From assembly GCA_027311065.1 (NCBI GenBank), contig DAICZP010000084.1, forward strand, positions 1 to 35,907: a stretch of DNA of 35,907 nt. The letters run 5' to 3'. How positions within the stretch are numbered: position 1 is the first letter of the stretch; every line of letters starts with the position of its first letter. Below are positions 17,065 through 26,449 of the stretch, one piece after another. The notes beneath the pieces were generated by a model that saw nothing but the letters and a program-made list of their open reading frames with translations, was not told where the DNA came from and searched no databases. Made by a program: the position numbers and the translations under genes. Origin of the DNA: Thiomonas sp. (GTDB taxonomy: Bacteria > Pseudomonadota > Gammaproteobacteria > Burkholderiales > Burkholderiaceae_C).

Positions 17065-18224
17065 ACATCCTCGTCGTCGATCAGAGCGGCCAGCTCGGCG
17101 GGGGAGAGCTCAGCTTGCTCGATCTGCTGGAGGCCTGGGGGCGCCAGGCGCGCGTGGTGCTGTTTGCGCATGGTCCATTCGAAGATGTGCTGCGGGAGCG
17201 TGGCGTGCACGTCGAAGTGTGCGACGCTGGCGCCGTCGGCGGATTGCGGCGGCATCTCGGGCTCGTCGCGGCGCTGCGGGCACTGCCGCGACTGGTGCAC
17301 ATGGTCGCCACCATGCGTCGTGCCGCCGTCGAGGCAGGTGCTGTCTATGCCAACTCGCAAAAAGCCTTCGTCATTGCGGCTCTGGCAGGAGGCGCGCCGC
17401 TGGTCTGGCACCTTCGCGACATCCTGACCAGCGAGCATTTCGGGAAAATCAACCGCACTGTGGCCGTTTGGCTCGCGAATCGACGCGCCCAGTGTGTGAT
17501 CGTCAATTCGCGCGCCACTGGCGATGCGTTCGTAGCCGCCGGAGGCCACCCGGACAAGGTTCGTCTTGTGTACAACGGCATCGACCCTGGCCCATTCGAT
17601 ACCTTGCCGGCCGCGCACGCAGCGACGTTGCGGGCCGAATTCGGCATCGACGCCGCGAACCCGCTGGTGGGCCTGTTCGGCCGCCTGACACCCTGGAAAG
17701 GTCAGCACATCCTCCTGGACGCACTGGCGCTTCTCCCCGGCGTGCACGCATTGCTTGTCGGCGATGCACTATTCGGCGAAAGCGACTATGCGCAAGCGCT
17801 GCGACGTCGTGCGGCGGGTCCCGACCTCGCAGGGCGCGTGCATTTTCTGGGGTTCCGCACGGATGTGCCAGCGCTGATGAAGTCCGTCGACATCGTCTGC
17901 CACACATCCACCGACCCTGAGCCGTTCGGACGCGTCATCATCGAAGGCATGCTCGCGCAGCGGCCGGTGATCGCGTCCGCGGAGGGCGGACCGAGAGAAA
18001 TTCTGCGCGATGGCGAAACCGGACTGCTTGTGCCGCCATCGGACCCACGACGCCTGGCCGACGCCATCGCCACGCTCGCCGCGGACCCGCAGTATCGCGC
18101 GCGGCTTGCAGCTGCGGCACACGCGGATGCGCGCCAGCGATTTTCCCGCGCATCGATGATCGCAGGCGTCCAGCAAGCCATCGCGGAGGCCTGTGACCCC
18201 GCTTCGACCCCGCCCGCACCATGA
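17061..18224 (+). CDS. Family 4 glycosyltransferase
   Basis: A 387-aa GT4 enzyme starting at GTG 17061 (GTGA overlap). The N-terminus NILVVDQSGQLGGGELSLLDL carries the GGGE loop common to GT4 enzymes. RLVYNGIDPGPF (about 169-180) opens the donor domain. LFGRLTPWKGQH near 210 is the conserved nucleotide-contact loop with the Lys. The EX7E motif is EPFGRVIIE near 290. The last residues are Pro/Ala-rich and probably disordered. It ends in an ATGA overlap with the next gene. Confidence 0.9.
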   Translation: MNILVVDQSGQLGGGELSLLDLLEAWGRQARVVLFAHGPFEDVLRERGVHVEVCDAGAVGGLRRHLGLVAALRALPRLVHMVATMRRAAVEAGAVYANSQKAFVIAALAGGAPLVWHLRDILTSEHFGKINRTVAVWLANRRAQCVIVNSRATGDAFVAAGGHPDKVRLVYNGIDPGPFDTLPAAHAATLRAEFGIDAANPLVGLFGRLTPWKGQHILLDALALLPGVHALLVGDALFGESDYAQALRRRAAGPDLAGRVHFLGFRTDVPALMKSVDIVCHTSTDPEPFGRVIIEGMLAQRPVIASAEGGPREILRDGETGLLVPPSDPRRLADAIATLAADPQYRARLAAAAHADARQRFSRASMIAGVQQAIAEACDPASTPPAP

Positions 18225-19393
18225 TCAAAGTCGCCATCGTCCACGACTGGCTCACGGTTTATGCCGGAGCCGAGCGCGTGCTCGAGCAAATCCTCATCCT
18301 GTTCCCCGGAGCGGATCTTTACAGTATCTGCGATTTCGTTGCGCCGGAGGATCGGAGCTTCCTGCACGGAAGGACGCCGCGAACGACATTCATCCAGCAC
18401 CTGCCCGGTGCAAAACGACACTATCGGCAATACCTTCCGTTGATGCCACTGGCGATCGAGCAGCTCGATCTTTCGGGTTACGACCTCGTGATCTCGAGTT
18501 CGCATGCGGTAGCCAAGGGCGTCCTGACGGGGCCGGACCAATGGCATGTCAGCTACGTTTACACGCCGATGCGCTATGCCTGGGATCTCCAGCACCAATA
18601 CTTGCGGGAATCAAAGCTCGACCGCGGTCTCAAGGGTTGGCTGGCCCGCTACATGCTCCACCGGCTGCGCATCTGGGATATGCGCACCGCTCCCGGCGTG
18701 GATCACGTTGTCGCGAGCTCGGCGTACATCGCACGGCGCATCAACAAGGTCTATGGGCGTGCATCGACCGTCATCACACCGCCTGTCGACGTAGCTGCGT
18801 TCACCATGCAGACACGCAAGGACGCGTTCTATGTCACGGCGTCGCGCCTCGTCCCCTACAAACGCGTCGATCTGATCGCGCAGGCGTTCGCCGCCATGCC
18901 TTCGCGACGGCTGGTGATCATCGGGGACGGCCCGGAGCGCGGCAAGATCGAGGCGATCGCGCGCGGTTGCCCGAACATCGAAATGACCGGCCACGCATCG
19001 ACGGAGGTCATGCGAGACCTGATGCAACGCGCGAGGGCATTCGTGTTCGCGGCGGAGGAAGACTTCGGCATTGCACCTCTCGAGGCGCAGGCCTGCGGGA
19101 CGCCAGTCATCGCGCTGGCGCGCGGCGGTGCACTCGAGACCGTCCGTGATGGCACCGACGGCAGCGAACCCACAGGTGTTTTTTTCGGGACCCAGGACGT
19201 CGGCGCCATCCAGGATGCCGTCGATACGTTCGAGCGGCTGGACGGAAGCATCCGTGCGCAGGCGTGCCGCACCAATGCAGAGCGCTTCTCCGCTGCCACC
19301 TTTCGTGCCGCATTCTCGGCACTCATTGACCGGGACATGGCTCGGTTCAAGGGCTGCCGGGCCCCCCTGCCAGCAGCGACCGAAGCGCCTTGA
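18221..19393 (+). CDS. Family 4 glycosyltransferase (WbaZ-like)
   Basis: A 390-aa GT4 enzyme, last gene of the rightward EPS operon. KVAIVHDWLTVYAGAERVLEQ at the N-terminus, SYVYTPMRYAWDL near 110 and a donor domain from ITPPVDVAAF are typical of the WbaZ-like subgroup, several members of which are mannosyltransferases. A mannose donor is therefore possible but not shown. The EX7E motif is EDFGIAPLE near 283. Its last 47 bases (19347-19393) are also the end of the hydrolase gene on the other strand, so the two transcripts converge with coding overlap and no terminator between them. Confidence 0.9.
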   Translation: MIKVAIVHDWLTVYAGAERVLEQILILFPGADLYSICDFVAPEDRSFLHGRTPRTTFIQHLPGAKRHYRQYLPLMPLAIEQLDLSGYDLVISSSHAVAKGVLTGPDQWHVSYVYTPMRYAWDLQHQYLRESKLDRGLKGWLARYMLHRLRIWDMRTAPGVDHVVASSAYIARRINKVYGRASTVITPPVDVAAFTMQTRKDAFYVTASRLVPYKRVDLIAQAFAAMPSRRLVIIGDGPERGKIEAIARGCPNIEMTGHASTEVMRDLMQRARAFVFAAEEDFGIAPLEAQACGTPVIALARGGALETVRDGTDGSEPTGVFFGTQDVGAIQDAVDTFERLDGSIRAQACRTNAERFSAATFRAAFSALIDRDMARFKGCRAPLPAATEAP

Positions 19394-21152
19394 TCAGGTT
19401 CTGCTGCGCACGCGACGTTCCGAAAATATGGTCGGCGTCGGCAATGACCTGATGCACGATCGAACCGTCGCGGAGTCCCTTTGCGACGGCGAGTTGGGCC
19501 TGCGCGCGCAGCATCTCGAAACCGGGGTCCTGCGGGGAGACCAGTACGACCAGCTGCGTACCGCGTCGACGCAGATGTGCAAGCCCCCTCGCCACGGCAT
19601 GCCCAGGCCCGCGCAGCCCGAGCACCCACGCAAACGCCCCGATCGCGCGGCGCAGCACGACCAGACCATGCACCAGTGCCGCGTAGGGAAGGCGCACCCA
19701 ATTGCGCCGCGCGCGAATCAGCGCCCACCACCCGCCGACGAACGCCGCATCCCGGCGCAAATGCGTCAATCGCAGAAAATCACCATCCACGAGCGGGACC
19801 GCTTTCCCACGAGACAGAAATGCCATCGGATTCAGCAAAATCACTTGCCGCAAGACCGAATCCTGCGCACATGCACCGGCGAGAAATGCATGCGTCGCGC
19901 CCGAGCATAGACCCACCACGCGCAGCGCCGGCGCGTCGAAGTGCGTGCGCACGGCGGCGAATACCGCGGCCACGTCGTCCAGGGCAGAGCCAGGAAACGG
20001 CGCGTTCTCATCCTCGACTCCGGCGACGGCACTATCGCCCAGGCCAGCCAGATCGATGCGTACGCTCGCGTACCCGACGCGTGCCAGCGCGCGCGCCAGT
20101 TTGACGTACAGGCGCCCCGGCCCGATGTGATCGTCAGCACCCGAGTTCAAAAATACGATCGGGGGCTGGCCGTGGCCACCCCCCGCCACGGGAACGCTTG
20201 CGATCGCGAACACCTGCCTGCCGTTCACCGCGATCGTCAACGCGCGCTCCGCGACCGCATCGTCGACGCGCATGACAGGAGCCGGCCACGGCGGACAGGC
20301 TTCGGCAACGGGATGCGATGACGCGCCGCTGCCGGCCAACTTGCCAACCCATGCGGAAATGACACCGATGGTGTCGCCAGGAACCACGGTGTCGCGTGCC
20401 TCGCAGATCATTTGATCGAGGTCGTCAGCCTCCACGAGGTCCAGCGCCACGCCCGCATCGCGCATCCGGCCGGCAAGTTTCACAACATTCGCCGATGGGG
20501 TATGGATGATGCAAGCGCACCCCAGGCCGGCAAAATCCATCGCTTGCAGATCGACCCGTCGCAGCGCGGCGATCGTCTCCGCATTCATGGCGTGCCCCGC
20601 GTACTCGAGCAGGTCTGGCGCCGGCGCGGCCTGTTGCGCAGCGAATCGTGCAGTTGCATCCACCTCGCGAATGTAAGCCGCTCCGCGCACGACCGGATGC
20701 CACAGCACAAGCGCATCGGCGTTGACGGCACGCCAGGCCATCGCGGCCAGGGCTGCGCCAAGACGCACGCCGACAAGCACGACGCGACGACATCCACCAT
20801 GCACGCGCAGGGCATCGGCCGCGGTGCAGACCGACGATTCCCAGATCGAAAGACGCTCGCCGTCGAGTTCGTCCTGCATCGAGTCGCCGCACCCCGGGTA
20901 ATCGAAGCGCAAGACCGTCACACCAACCGCCGCCACGCGATCCGCTGTCTCACGCAGGATGCGGTGTCCGTTGACCTCATCCGCGCCCCAGGGACTGCAG
21001 ACGAGCACGCCGACGTCGGTGCGCGCACCAGCCGCGGGGGCGTGAACCCAGCCGAACATGCGTGCGCAGGCATGCCCGAACGTGACGGCGCGGCGCGCGA
21101 CGTCCCCGCTGCGCAGCGTGACGGAATCGTGCATGGCATCGTGCAACATCAT
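19347..21152 (-). CDS. Tandem alpha/beta-hydrolase protein, first domain lacking the nucleophile
   Basis: A 601-aa protein with two alpha/beta-hydrolase domains. Domain 1 (about 20-270) has SPWGADEVN (oxyanion region) and DYPGCGDS. Its nucleophile elbow is GVRLGA, with Arg130 where Ser is expected, so it is probably inactive. Domain 2 (about 305-595) has FLNSGADDH, DLAGLGDS, an intact elbow GLCSGA (Ser417), and candidate triad residues Asp542 (SPQDPGFE) and His575 (DADHIF). Hydrolases with a degenerate GxRLGA elbow occur beside carrier proteins in exosortase-type EPS loci, but no exosortase is seen here. It may release or transfer an acyl or aminoacyl group from the carrier protein encoded upstream; this is inference. 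ATG 21152 (or 21149) was chosen because longer versions overlap the ligase gene. Its end overlaps the GT4 gene by 47 bases. Confidence 0.8.
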   Translation of the reverse strand: MMLHDAMHDSVTLRSGDVARRAVTFGHACARMFGWVHAPAAGARTDVGVLVCSPWGADEVNGHRILRETADRVAAVGVTVLRFDYPGCGDSMQDELDGERLSIWESSVCTAADALRVHGGCRRVVLVGVRLGAALAAMAWRAVNADALVLWHPVVRGAAYIREVDATARFAAQQAAPAPDLLEYAGHAMNAETIAALRRVDLQAMDFAGLGCACIIHTPSANVVKLAGRMRDAGVALDLVEADDLDQMICEARDTVVPGDTIGVISAWVGKLAGSGASSHPVAEACPPWPAPVMRVDDAVAERALTIAVNGRQVFAIASVPVAGGGHGQPPIVFLNSGADDHIGPGRLYVKLARALARVGYASVRIDLAGLGDSAVAGVEDENAPFPGSALDDVAAVFAAVRTHFDAPALRVVGLCSGATHAFLAGACAQDSVLRQVILLNPMAFLSRGKAVPLVDGDFLRLTHLRRDAAFVGGWWALIRARRNWVRLPYAALVHGLVVLRRAIGAFAWVLGLRGPGHAVARGLAHLRRRGTQLVVLVSPQDPGFEMLRAQAQLAVAKGLRDGSIVHQVIADADHIFGTSRAQQNLIKALRSLLAGGPGSP

Positions 21153-21211
21153 GTCGGCTCTACATGCTGGTGGCGCGAAGCGTGCTCGTGCAGGCTCAGC
21201 CGCGCCGGCCC

Positions 21212-22135
21212 TCAATCGAGACGCAAGGCCTTGCGCACCGCGAGCGGCCACGAAGCTGGTGAGAGGCCGTGTATCCGCAGCAATGCCAGGGTGATGCGCT
21301 CGAGCCCAAAACCGACGCACGCCGTGTGCGCGACGTCGCCATGGACGGTACGAATGTCAAAACGCGCCCCGAAGTGGTCGAGGTGGCAATTGCAGGACGC
21401 CACCGCCGTGGGATGCTCCTCTGAACAAATCGGCACCACCAGCTCATATTTCAAATCCTGTTCGCGCTGCGAGGCCTTCATGACCTTGCCACCGCGACCA
21501 AAGAAAGGATCGTTCGCCACGACCGCCTCGACCGGCAACAACAGCGATTCGAGCATGCCCTTGATCCGCTCGATCCAATCATCCCGGTGCTGGCGCGCCT
21601 GCTCAGCCGTTCCCATGCGAACGAACTCACGCATGCGGAACGCCTGCATCCGCGCGGGGTCATCCGAAGGCTCGTGGCGGTATACGAAACTCTCCAGATC
21701 GACCGTGCGACCGCCCTCGGGCAAGACGCCCTGGGCGCCTGGATAAAGCGGGTAACACGCCGCGGGTGCCAGCATGGTTTCGCTCGGACTGAGATGGCGC
21801 GCCCAGTCACCATGCGCCACCATGTCGTCAAGCATCGCGCGATGCTGCGCATCCCCGCCTTCAAACCCGTGCACAGACCCGAGCAGATTCGGGAAATTGG
21901 CCAGATGATCGAGGCGCTCGTAGTGCTTTCGGGCGAACACCGGCGGAAAGCGCAGAACCTCGGCCTGCTGCCATGCACCCTCCACGCCAATCATGCGCGT
22001 CAGCCCGTCGACAATGGACTCGAACACACCATTGCGGGCATACACACCGGCAACACCACTGCGCACCAGCAATCCGGCATCGGTGAGTTGTTGCTGGAAT
22101 GCACGCTGCGCTTGCAAATCAGGGGATTCCGACAT
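21212..22135 (-). CDS. Amino acid:[carrier protein] ligase (class-II seryl-tRNA-synthetase-like, no tRNA-binding domain)
   Basis: A 307-aa enzyme expected to activate an amino acid with ATP and load it onto the phosphopantetheine of a carrier protein. It has the class-II catalytic core only; the N-terminal coiled-coil tRNA-binding arm of seryl-tRNA synthetase is absent. Motif 2 is seen around R153 and RMREF (R167-F171); motif 3 is GFGLER (275-280). Cys127 (in PAACYPLYP), Glu170 and Cys273 fall where the zinc ligands of Bradyrhizobium Bll0957 lie (Cys131, Glu176, Cys279, from memory). Those relatives load Gly or Ala; the substrate here cannot be read. AAAGGGA precedes ATG 22135, with an in-frame TGA just upstream fixing the start. 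The carrier protein gene is 103 bases upstream. Confidence 0.9.
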   Translation of the reverse strand: MSESPDLQAQRAFQQQLTDAGLLVRSGVAGVYARNGVFESIVDGLTRMIGVEGAWQQAEVLRFPPVFARKHYERLDHLANFPNLLGSVHGFEGGDAQHRAMLDDMVAHGDWARHLSPSETMLAPAACYPLYPGAQGVLPEGGRTVDLESFVYRHEPSDDPARMQAFRMREFVRMGTAEQARQHRDDWIERIKGMLESLLLPVEAVVANDPFFGRGGKVMKASQREQDLKYELVVPICSEEHPTAVASCNCHLDHFGARFDIRTVHGDVAHTACVGFGLERITLALLRIHGLSPASWPLAVRKALRLD

Positions 22136-22238
22136 CGTTCAAAGGTCCCTTTGCACCATGGGCATGCGCGAATTGCGCCCAGACAAGCGACGCTGATGGC
22201 GTATCGCGAACATCCCGTTCACGCCCGCCCGTCCCGAC

Positions 22239-22481
22239 TCAGCTGGCCTGGAGTTTCTCGATTGATTCCGCCAACACCCGCACGCTCTCGAATGTGCGCC
22301 GACTGAGCATTTGCGTGGGAAATTCCACCTCGAAATGATCTTCGAGCGCGAGCATCAGATTGACGGTTCGCAGCGAGGTTAGTCCCAGCGCATAAAGATC
22401 CGCATCGTCCGTGATCTGACCGACCGGGCATGACAGCATTGCATGCTGGGCGACAAGTTGGCGAATTTCGTCTAGAAGCAT
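22239..22481 (-). CDS. Small acyl/aminoacyl carrier protein
   Basis: An 80-aa single-domain carrier protein. The phosphopantetheine site is Ser36 in ALGLTSLRTV; Thr35 replaces the Asp of the DSL motif of fatty-acid ACPs. The helix after it (NLMLALEDHFEVEFP) has the usual acidic recognition face. The GLTSL variant and the EFPTQML segment recall the dedicated carrier proteins of amino acid:[carrier protein] ligases, and that ligase is the next gene downstream. It is therefore probably aminoacylated rather than part of fatty-acid synthesis. No strong ribosome binding site is seen before ATG 22481. A Sfp-type transferase at 25221-25955 could install the cofactor. Confidence 0.9.
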   Translation of the reverse strand: MLLDEIRQLVAQHAMLSCPVGQITDDADLYALGLTSLRTVNLMLALEDHFEVEFPTQMLSRRTFESVRVLAESIEKLQAS

Positions 22482-22541
22482 TGGGCAGTCGGCATATCTA
22501 ACGGAAAATGCGCCGCGGGTCGCATATGACGCAATTTTTTG

Positions 22542-23786
<1,245 letters not shown>

Positions 23787-23787
23787 A

Positions 23788-25140
23788 TCAGGCCGGTTCC
23801 GGTCGTCGCCGCAACCACGCAACGCAACGCCGCCCGTAGCAGGGTTGCCGCCAGATCAGCCAGGCCCCGGCCAGCAGGTTGAGCACAGCCACGCTCAGCA
23901 GCAGGCGCGGCACGCTCCAGCCCGCCGCGAGCACGACGGCGGCATAGCCCGAACAGACAACCATGTAAAAGGCGTTGATGATGTTGTTTGCCGCGATCAC
24001 GCGCGCCCTGTGGGTCCCGGGGGTGTGCTGCTGAATCAGCGCGTACAGCGGCACGCTGTAGATGCCCGCACTGGCCGACAGCAGGAACAAATCAAGCATC
24101 GGGCGCCAGTGCAACGGCTCGTCGAGGAAGGCACGCACACCCTGCAGCGTCACCGCGTGTGGCAACGCACTGGTGGCCCAATACAGGTCGATGCCGAACA
24201 CCGACATGCCCAGGGCACCCAGCGGTACCAGCCCGATTTCCACGCGCCCGCGCGCCAGCCACTCGCACGCGAGCGAACCCAATCCCACACCGACGGAGAA
24301 CACCGCGAGCAACATCGACGCCACTGCCTCGTCTCCTCCCAGGACGTCGCGCGCCAGGACCGGAAACTGCGTCAGGAAGGCAACCCCATAAAACCACATC
24401 CAGGAAATCGCCAGCAAGGCCTGAATCAGTGTGCGATCCTGCGCCACCAGGCGCAGATTACGCGCCGTTTCCGTCAGGGGGTTCCAGTTGATGCGCAGGG
24501 ATGGCTCCTGGGCCGGCGTCGAGGGAATACCACGCGCGACCAACCATCCCAGGATGGCGACGACCAGGCAACTCAGACCCGCAAACAACGGGCCGCGGGG
24601 AAACACCATCAACAGCCCGCCGGCCAGATTTCCGAGCAGGATGGCAACAAAGGTACCCATTTCAGTCATGCCGTTACCCCCCGTGAGTTCGGCGGCATCG
24701 AGATGCTGGGGAAGGTACGCATACTTGGCTGGTCCGAACAGCGTCGAGTGCACACCCATGCCGAATGCACACGCCAGCAAGGTCCCCAGCGAGCCTGAAG
24801 TAAAGCCCCAGAGTGCGGCGACCATGATGCCGATTTCAAGCAGCTTCACCGCGCGCATCAGCCGCGCCTTGTCGAATTTGTCGGCGAGCTGTCCGCTTGT
24901 GGCCGAAAACAGCACAAACGGCAAAATGTAAATACCGGCAATGAGGTTGACCATCAGGCCGGGTGAAATCGAACCGCCCGAGATCAGCGCCTGGGCTCGA
25001 TAGGTCACCAAGACCGTGAAAGCGAACTTGAACAGATTGTCGTTGCCCGCCCCGCCGAACTGTGCCCAGAAAAAGGGGGCGAAGCGGCGCTGGCTGAGCA
25101 AGGCGAACTGATTGGGTCGTCTTGGGGAAGTTGGGCTCAT
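23788..25140 (-). CDS. MFS transporter, LplT-like
   Basis: A 450-aa inner-membrane transporter with about 12 hydrophobic segments. The N-terminus has the FFWAQFGGAGNDNLFKFA signature typical of LplT-type lysophospholipid flippases and the MFS half of LplT-Aas proteins. GQLADKFDKARLMR is the canonical MFS loop 2-3 motif, and FGPAKYAYLPQHL with LTGGNGMTE matches LplT relatives. No acyltransferase or acyl-ACP synthetase half is attached. I placed the start at ATG 25140 because an extension to 25467 adds only non-homologous Arg-rich sequence over the PPTase gene. There is no Shine-Dalgarno. It follows the phosphopantetheinyl transferase gene by 80 bases. Lysophospholipid transport is a family-based suggestion. 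Confidence 0.82.
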   Translation of the reverse strand: MSPTSPRRPNQFALLSQRRFAPFFWAQFGGAGNDNLFKFAFTVLVTYRAQALISGGSISPGLMVNLIAGIYILPFVLFSATSGQLADKFDKARLMRAVKLLEIGIMVAALWGFTSGSLGTLLACAFGMGVHSTLFGPAKYAYLPQHLDAAELTGGNGMTEMGTFVAILLGNLAGGLLMVFPRGPLFAGLSCLVVAILGWLVARGIPSTPAQEPSLRINWNPLTETARNLRLVAQDRTLIQALLAISWMWFYGVAFLTQFPVLARDVLGGDEAVASMLLAVFSVGVGLGSLACEWLARGRVEIGLVPLGALGMSVFGIDLYWATSALPHAVTLQGVRAFLDEPLHWRPMLDLFLLSASAGIYSVPLYALIQQHTPGTHRARVIAANNIINAFYMVVCSGYAAVVLAAGWSVPRLLLSVAVLNLLAGAWLIWRQPCYGRRCVAWLRRRPEPA

Positions 25141-25220
25141 CGTGGAGGACGATCGTCGTTTGCAGCCTGGATGATGACACAGCCTCGTTGCAGTCCGCCG
25201 GAACAGCCGCAGGAGCGCGA

Positions 25221-25955
25221 TCAACGCATGCGCTGACGCAAGTCGTCTGCGGCGTGCATCGTGATCTCGGCCATCGAGCCGACCGTGGCTACCGCCGCGC
25301 AATAGCCCTGGGGCGCCGGCAGCTGTGCGATCTCCACCGGCATGCTTCCAGGCGCGACGCGCACCAGCTTGCGCTCGACTGTGGACAGGCCCACCTCCAC
25401 TTGACCCGGATCGAGGCGCAGCCCGCATCCCAGCGCCTTGAGCAATGCCTCCTTGCGTGTCCAGCAACCCACGAGGGCCTGCGCCCGCTGTGCCGACGCC
25501 ATCCGGCTGAACGCATCGAACTCGGCACCGCTCAGCACACCCCGTGCCAGCTCCTGCTCGCCGAGGTCGGGGCGAACGGACTCGATATCGACACCCACCG
25601 GCATCGCGGTGCTCACCGCCAACAGTGCCATATCCATGCTGTGGCTGAGATTGAAATGCAGGACTCCCATGCCTGCGAGCACCGGTTTTCCCAGCGGGTC
25701 TGTCACGATATCAACCAGGCGCGGCGCGACGCCCAGATAGGCGCCGAGAACGCTGCGCATGCTCGCATGCGCAGCGGTAAAACGCCTGCGGTCGTCGGCA
25801 CGCACGAAACGTGCCGCGCGCGCGCGCTCGCCGGCGTCGAGGGATGCACCATCGTCCGCCTGTGTCAGATCAAAGCGCCAGACATGGACGCACCGCGCCT
25901 GCGGCGCGTCCAGTGCCGGGCGGGAACGCGCTCTGCGGCGGATGGCGTCGAGCAT
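25221..25955 (-). CDS. Sfp-type 4'-phosphopantetheinyl transferase
   Basis: A 244-aa enzyme that transfers phosphopantetheine from CoA to a carrier-protein serine. The signature blocks are in order: GKPVL followed by LHFNLSHS (CoA contact), GVDIE (Mg-binding Asp and Glu) and WTRKEALLKALG (catalytic WxxKEA). The Sfp class is usually devoted to secondary-metabolite or special carrier proteins, with AcpS serving fatty-acid synthesis, so the orphan carrier protein at 22239-22481 is an obvious candidate client. The start is uncertain: ATG 25955 is used, but a TTG at 26000 would overlap the LEA-2 stop as TTGA and add 15 residues. It lies in the leftward series apt, LEA-2, PPTase, MFS. Confidence 0.92.
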   Translation of the reverse strand: MLDAIRRRARSRPALDAPQARCVHVWRFDLTQADDGASLDAGERARAARFVRADDRRRFTAAHASMRSVLGAYLGVAPRLVDIVTDPLGKPVLAGMGVLHFNLSHSMDMALLAVSTAMPVGVDIESVRPDLGEQELARGVLSGAEFDAFSRMASAQRAQALVGCWTRKEALLKALGCGLRLDPGQVEVGLSTVERKLVRVAPGSMPVEIAQLPAPQGYCAAVATVGSMAEITMHAADDLRQRMR

Positions 25956-25996
25956 GGAGCGCAATCGCAATGACGCAAAACGTCGATGCACGAACG

Positions 25997-26449
25997 TCAA
26001 CGGGGGCGCAGTCGCACGCTTCCGCGATGATCAAACGGCACGCGCAGCATGGTCAGGCCGATTTCAGCGCCCCCCTGGATCTCGTAATCCACGCGCCCAT
26101 CGGGGGGCAGCCCCGCCAGCACGCCGAGCAACTTGCCAGCATCGACGTCGAGTGTCACCGGAACCCGCGCATCACCCTGCGCCGGTAACGACACCGGCGT
26201 GTTGTCGACGCCTTGTGCGACCTGCTCACCAGCAAAGCTGCAGCTAAAACGCAGTGCATGCAGGGGGACATCAAGATGGTTGGGGTTGTGCACCAACAAG
26301 GTCAGCTCCAAACGCGCCTGCTGGCCGTGCATCGCAACGTGATCGATGCTGTCGATGGTTACGACCGGTGGCTCCATCGCGCTCGCAGCGCCGAGGGCTG
26401 CCGCCAGCCCCCATGTCAGAAGGATCGCGCGCCGTCGCAACGCGCCCAT
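25997..26449 (-). CDS. LEA type 2 family protein, secreted
   Basis: A 150-aa protein with a signal peptide (basic MGALRRRAI, hydrophobic core, cleavage around GAASA) and one LEA-2/WHy immunoglobulin-like domain. The domain shows in LELTLLVHNPNHLDVPLHAL, the typical N-P-N core, followed by VPVTLDVDAGKLL and the final DHRGSVRLR strand. Bacterial members are usually lipoproteins; no lipobox Cys is seen here. Their role is poorly known, with stress or desiccation tolerance suggested for plant relatives. The start is ATG 26449, overlapping the apt stop by one base (TGATG); a GTG at 26452 would give a 4-base overlap. It is tightly coupled to apt. Confidence 0.85.
   Translation of the reverse strand: MGALRRRAILLTWGLAAALGAASAMEPPVVTIDSIDHVAMHGQQARLELTLLVHNPNHLDVPLHALRFSCSFAGEQVAQGVDNTPVSLPAQGDARVPVTLDVDAGKLLGVLAGLPPDGRVDYEIQGGAEIGLTMLRVPFDHRGSVRLRPR

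Noticed and set aside
21212-22135. Seryl-tRNA synthetase
   Set aside because: The class-II core and zinc ligands fit, but the protein lacks the N-terminal tRNA-binding coiled coil, is too short for a seryl-tRNA synthetase and sits beside a carrier-protein gene.
22155-22182. Hairpin-like sequence around GCGCGAATTGCGC between the carrier-protein and ligase genes
   Set aside because: Only a 4-bp core stem with a bulged extension and no T-tract; too weak to call a terminator or regulatory element.
1-22481. Exosortase/PEP-CTERM type EPS locus
   Set aside because: EpsL-like protein, carrier protein and hydrolases recall such loci, but no exosortase-like membrane protein or PEP-CTERM signal is seen in the window. 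One could still lie beyond the left edge.
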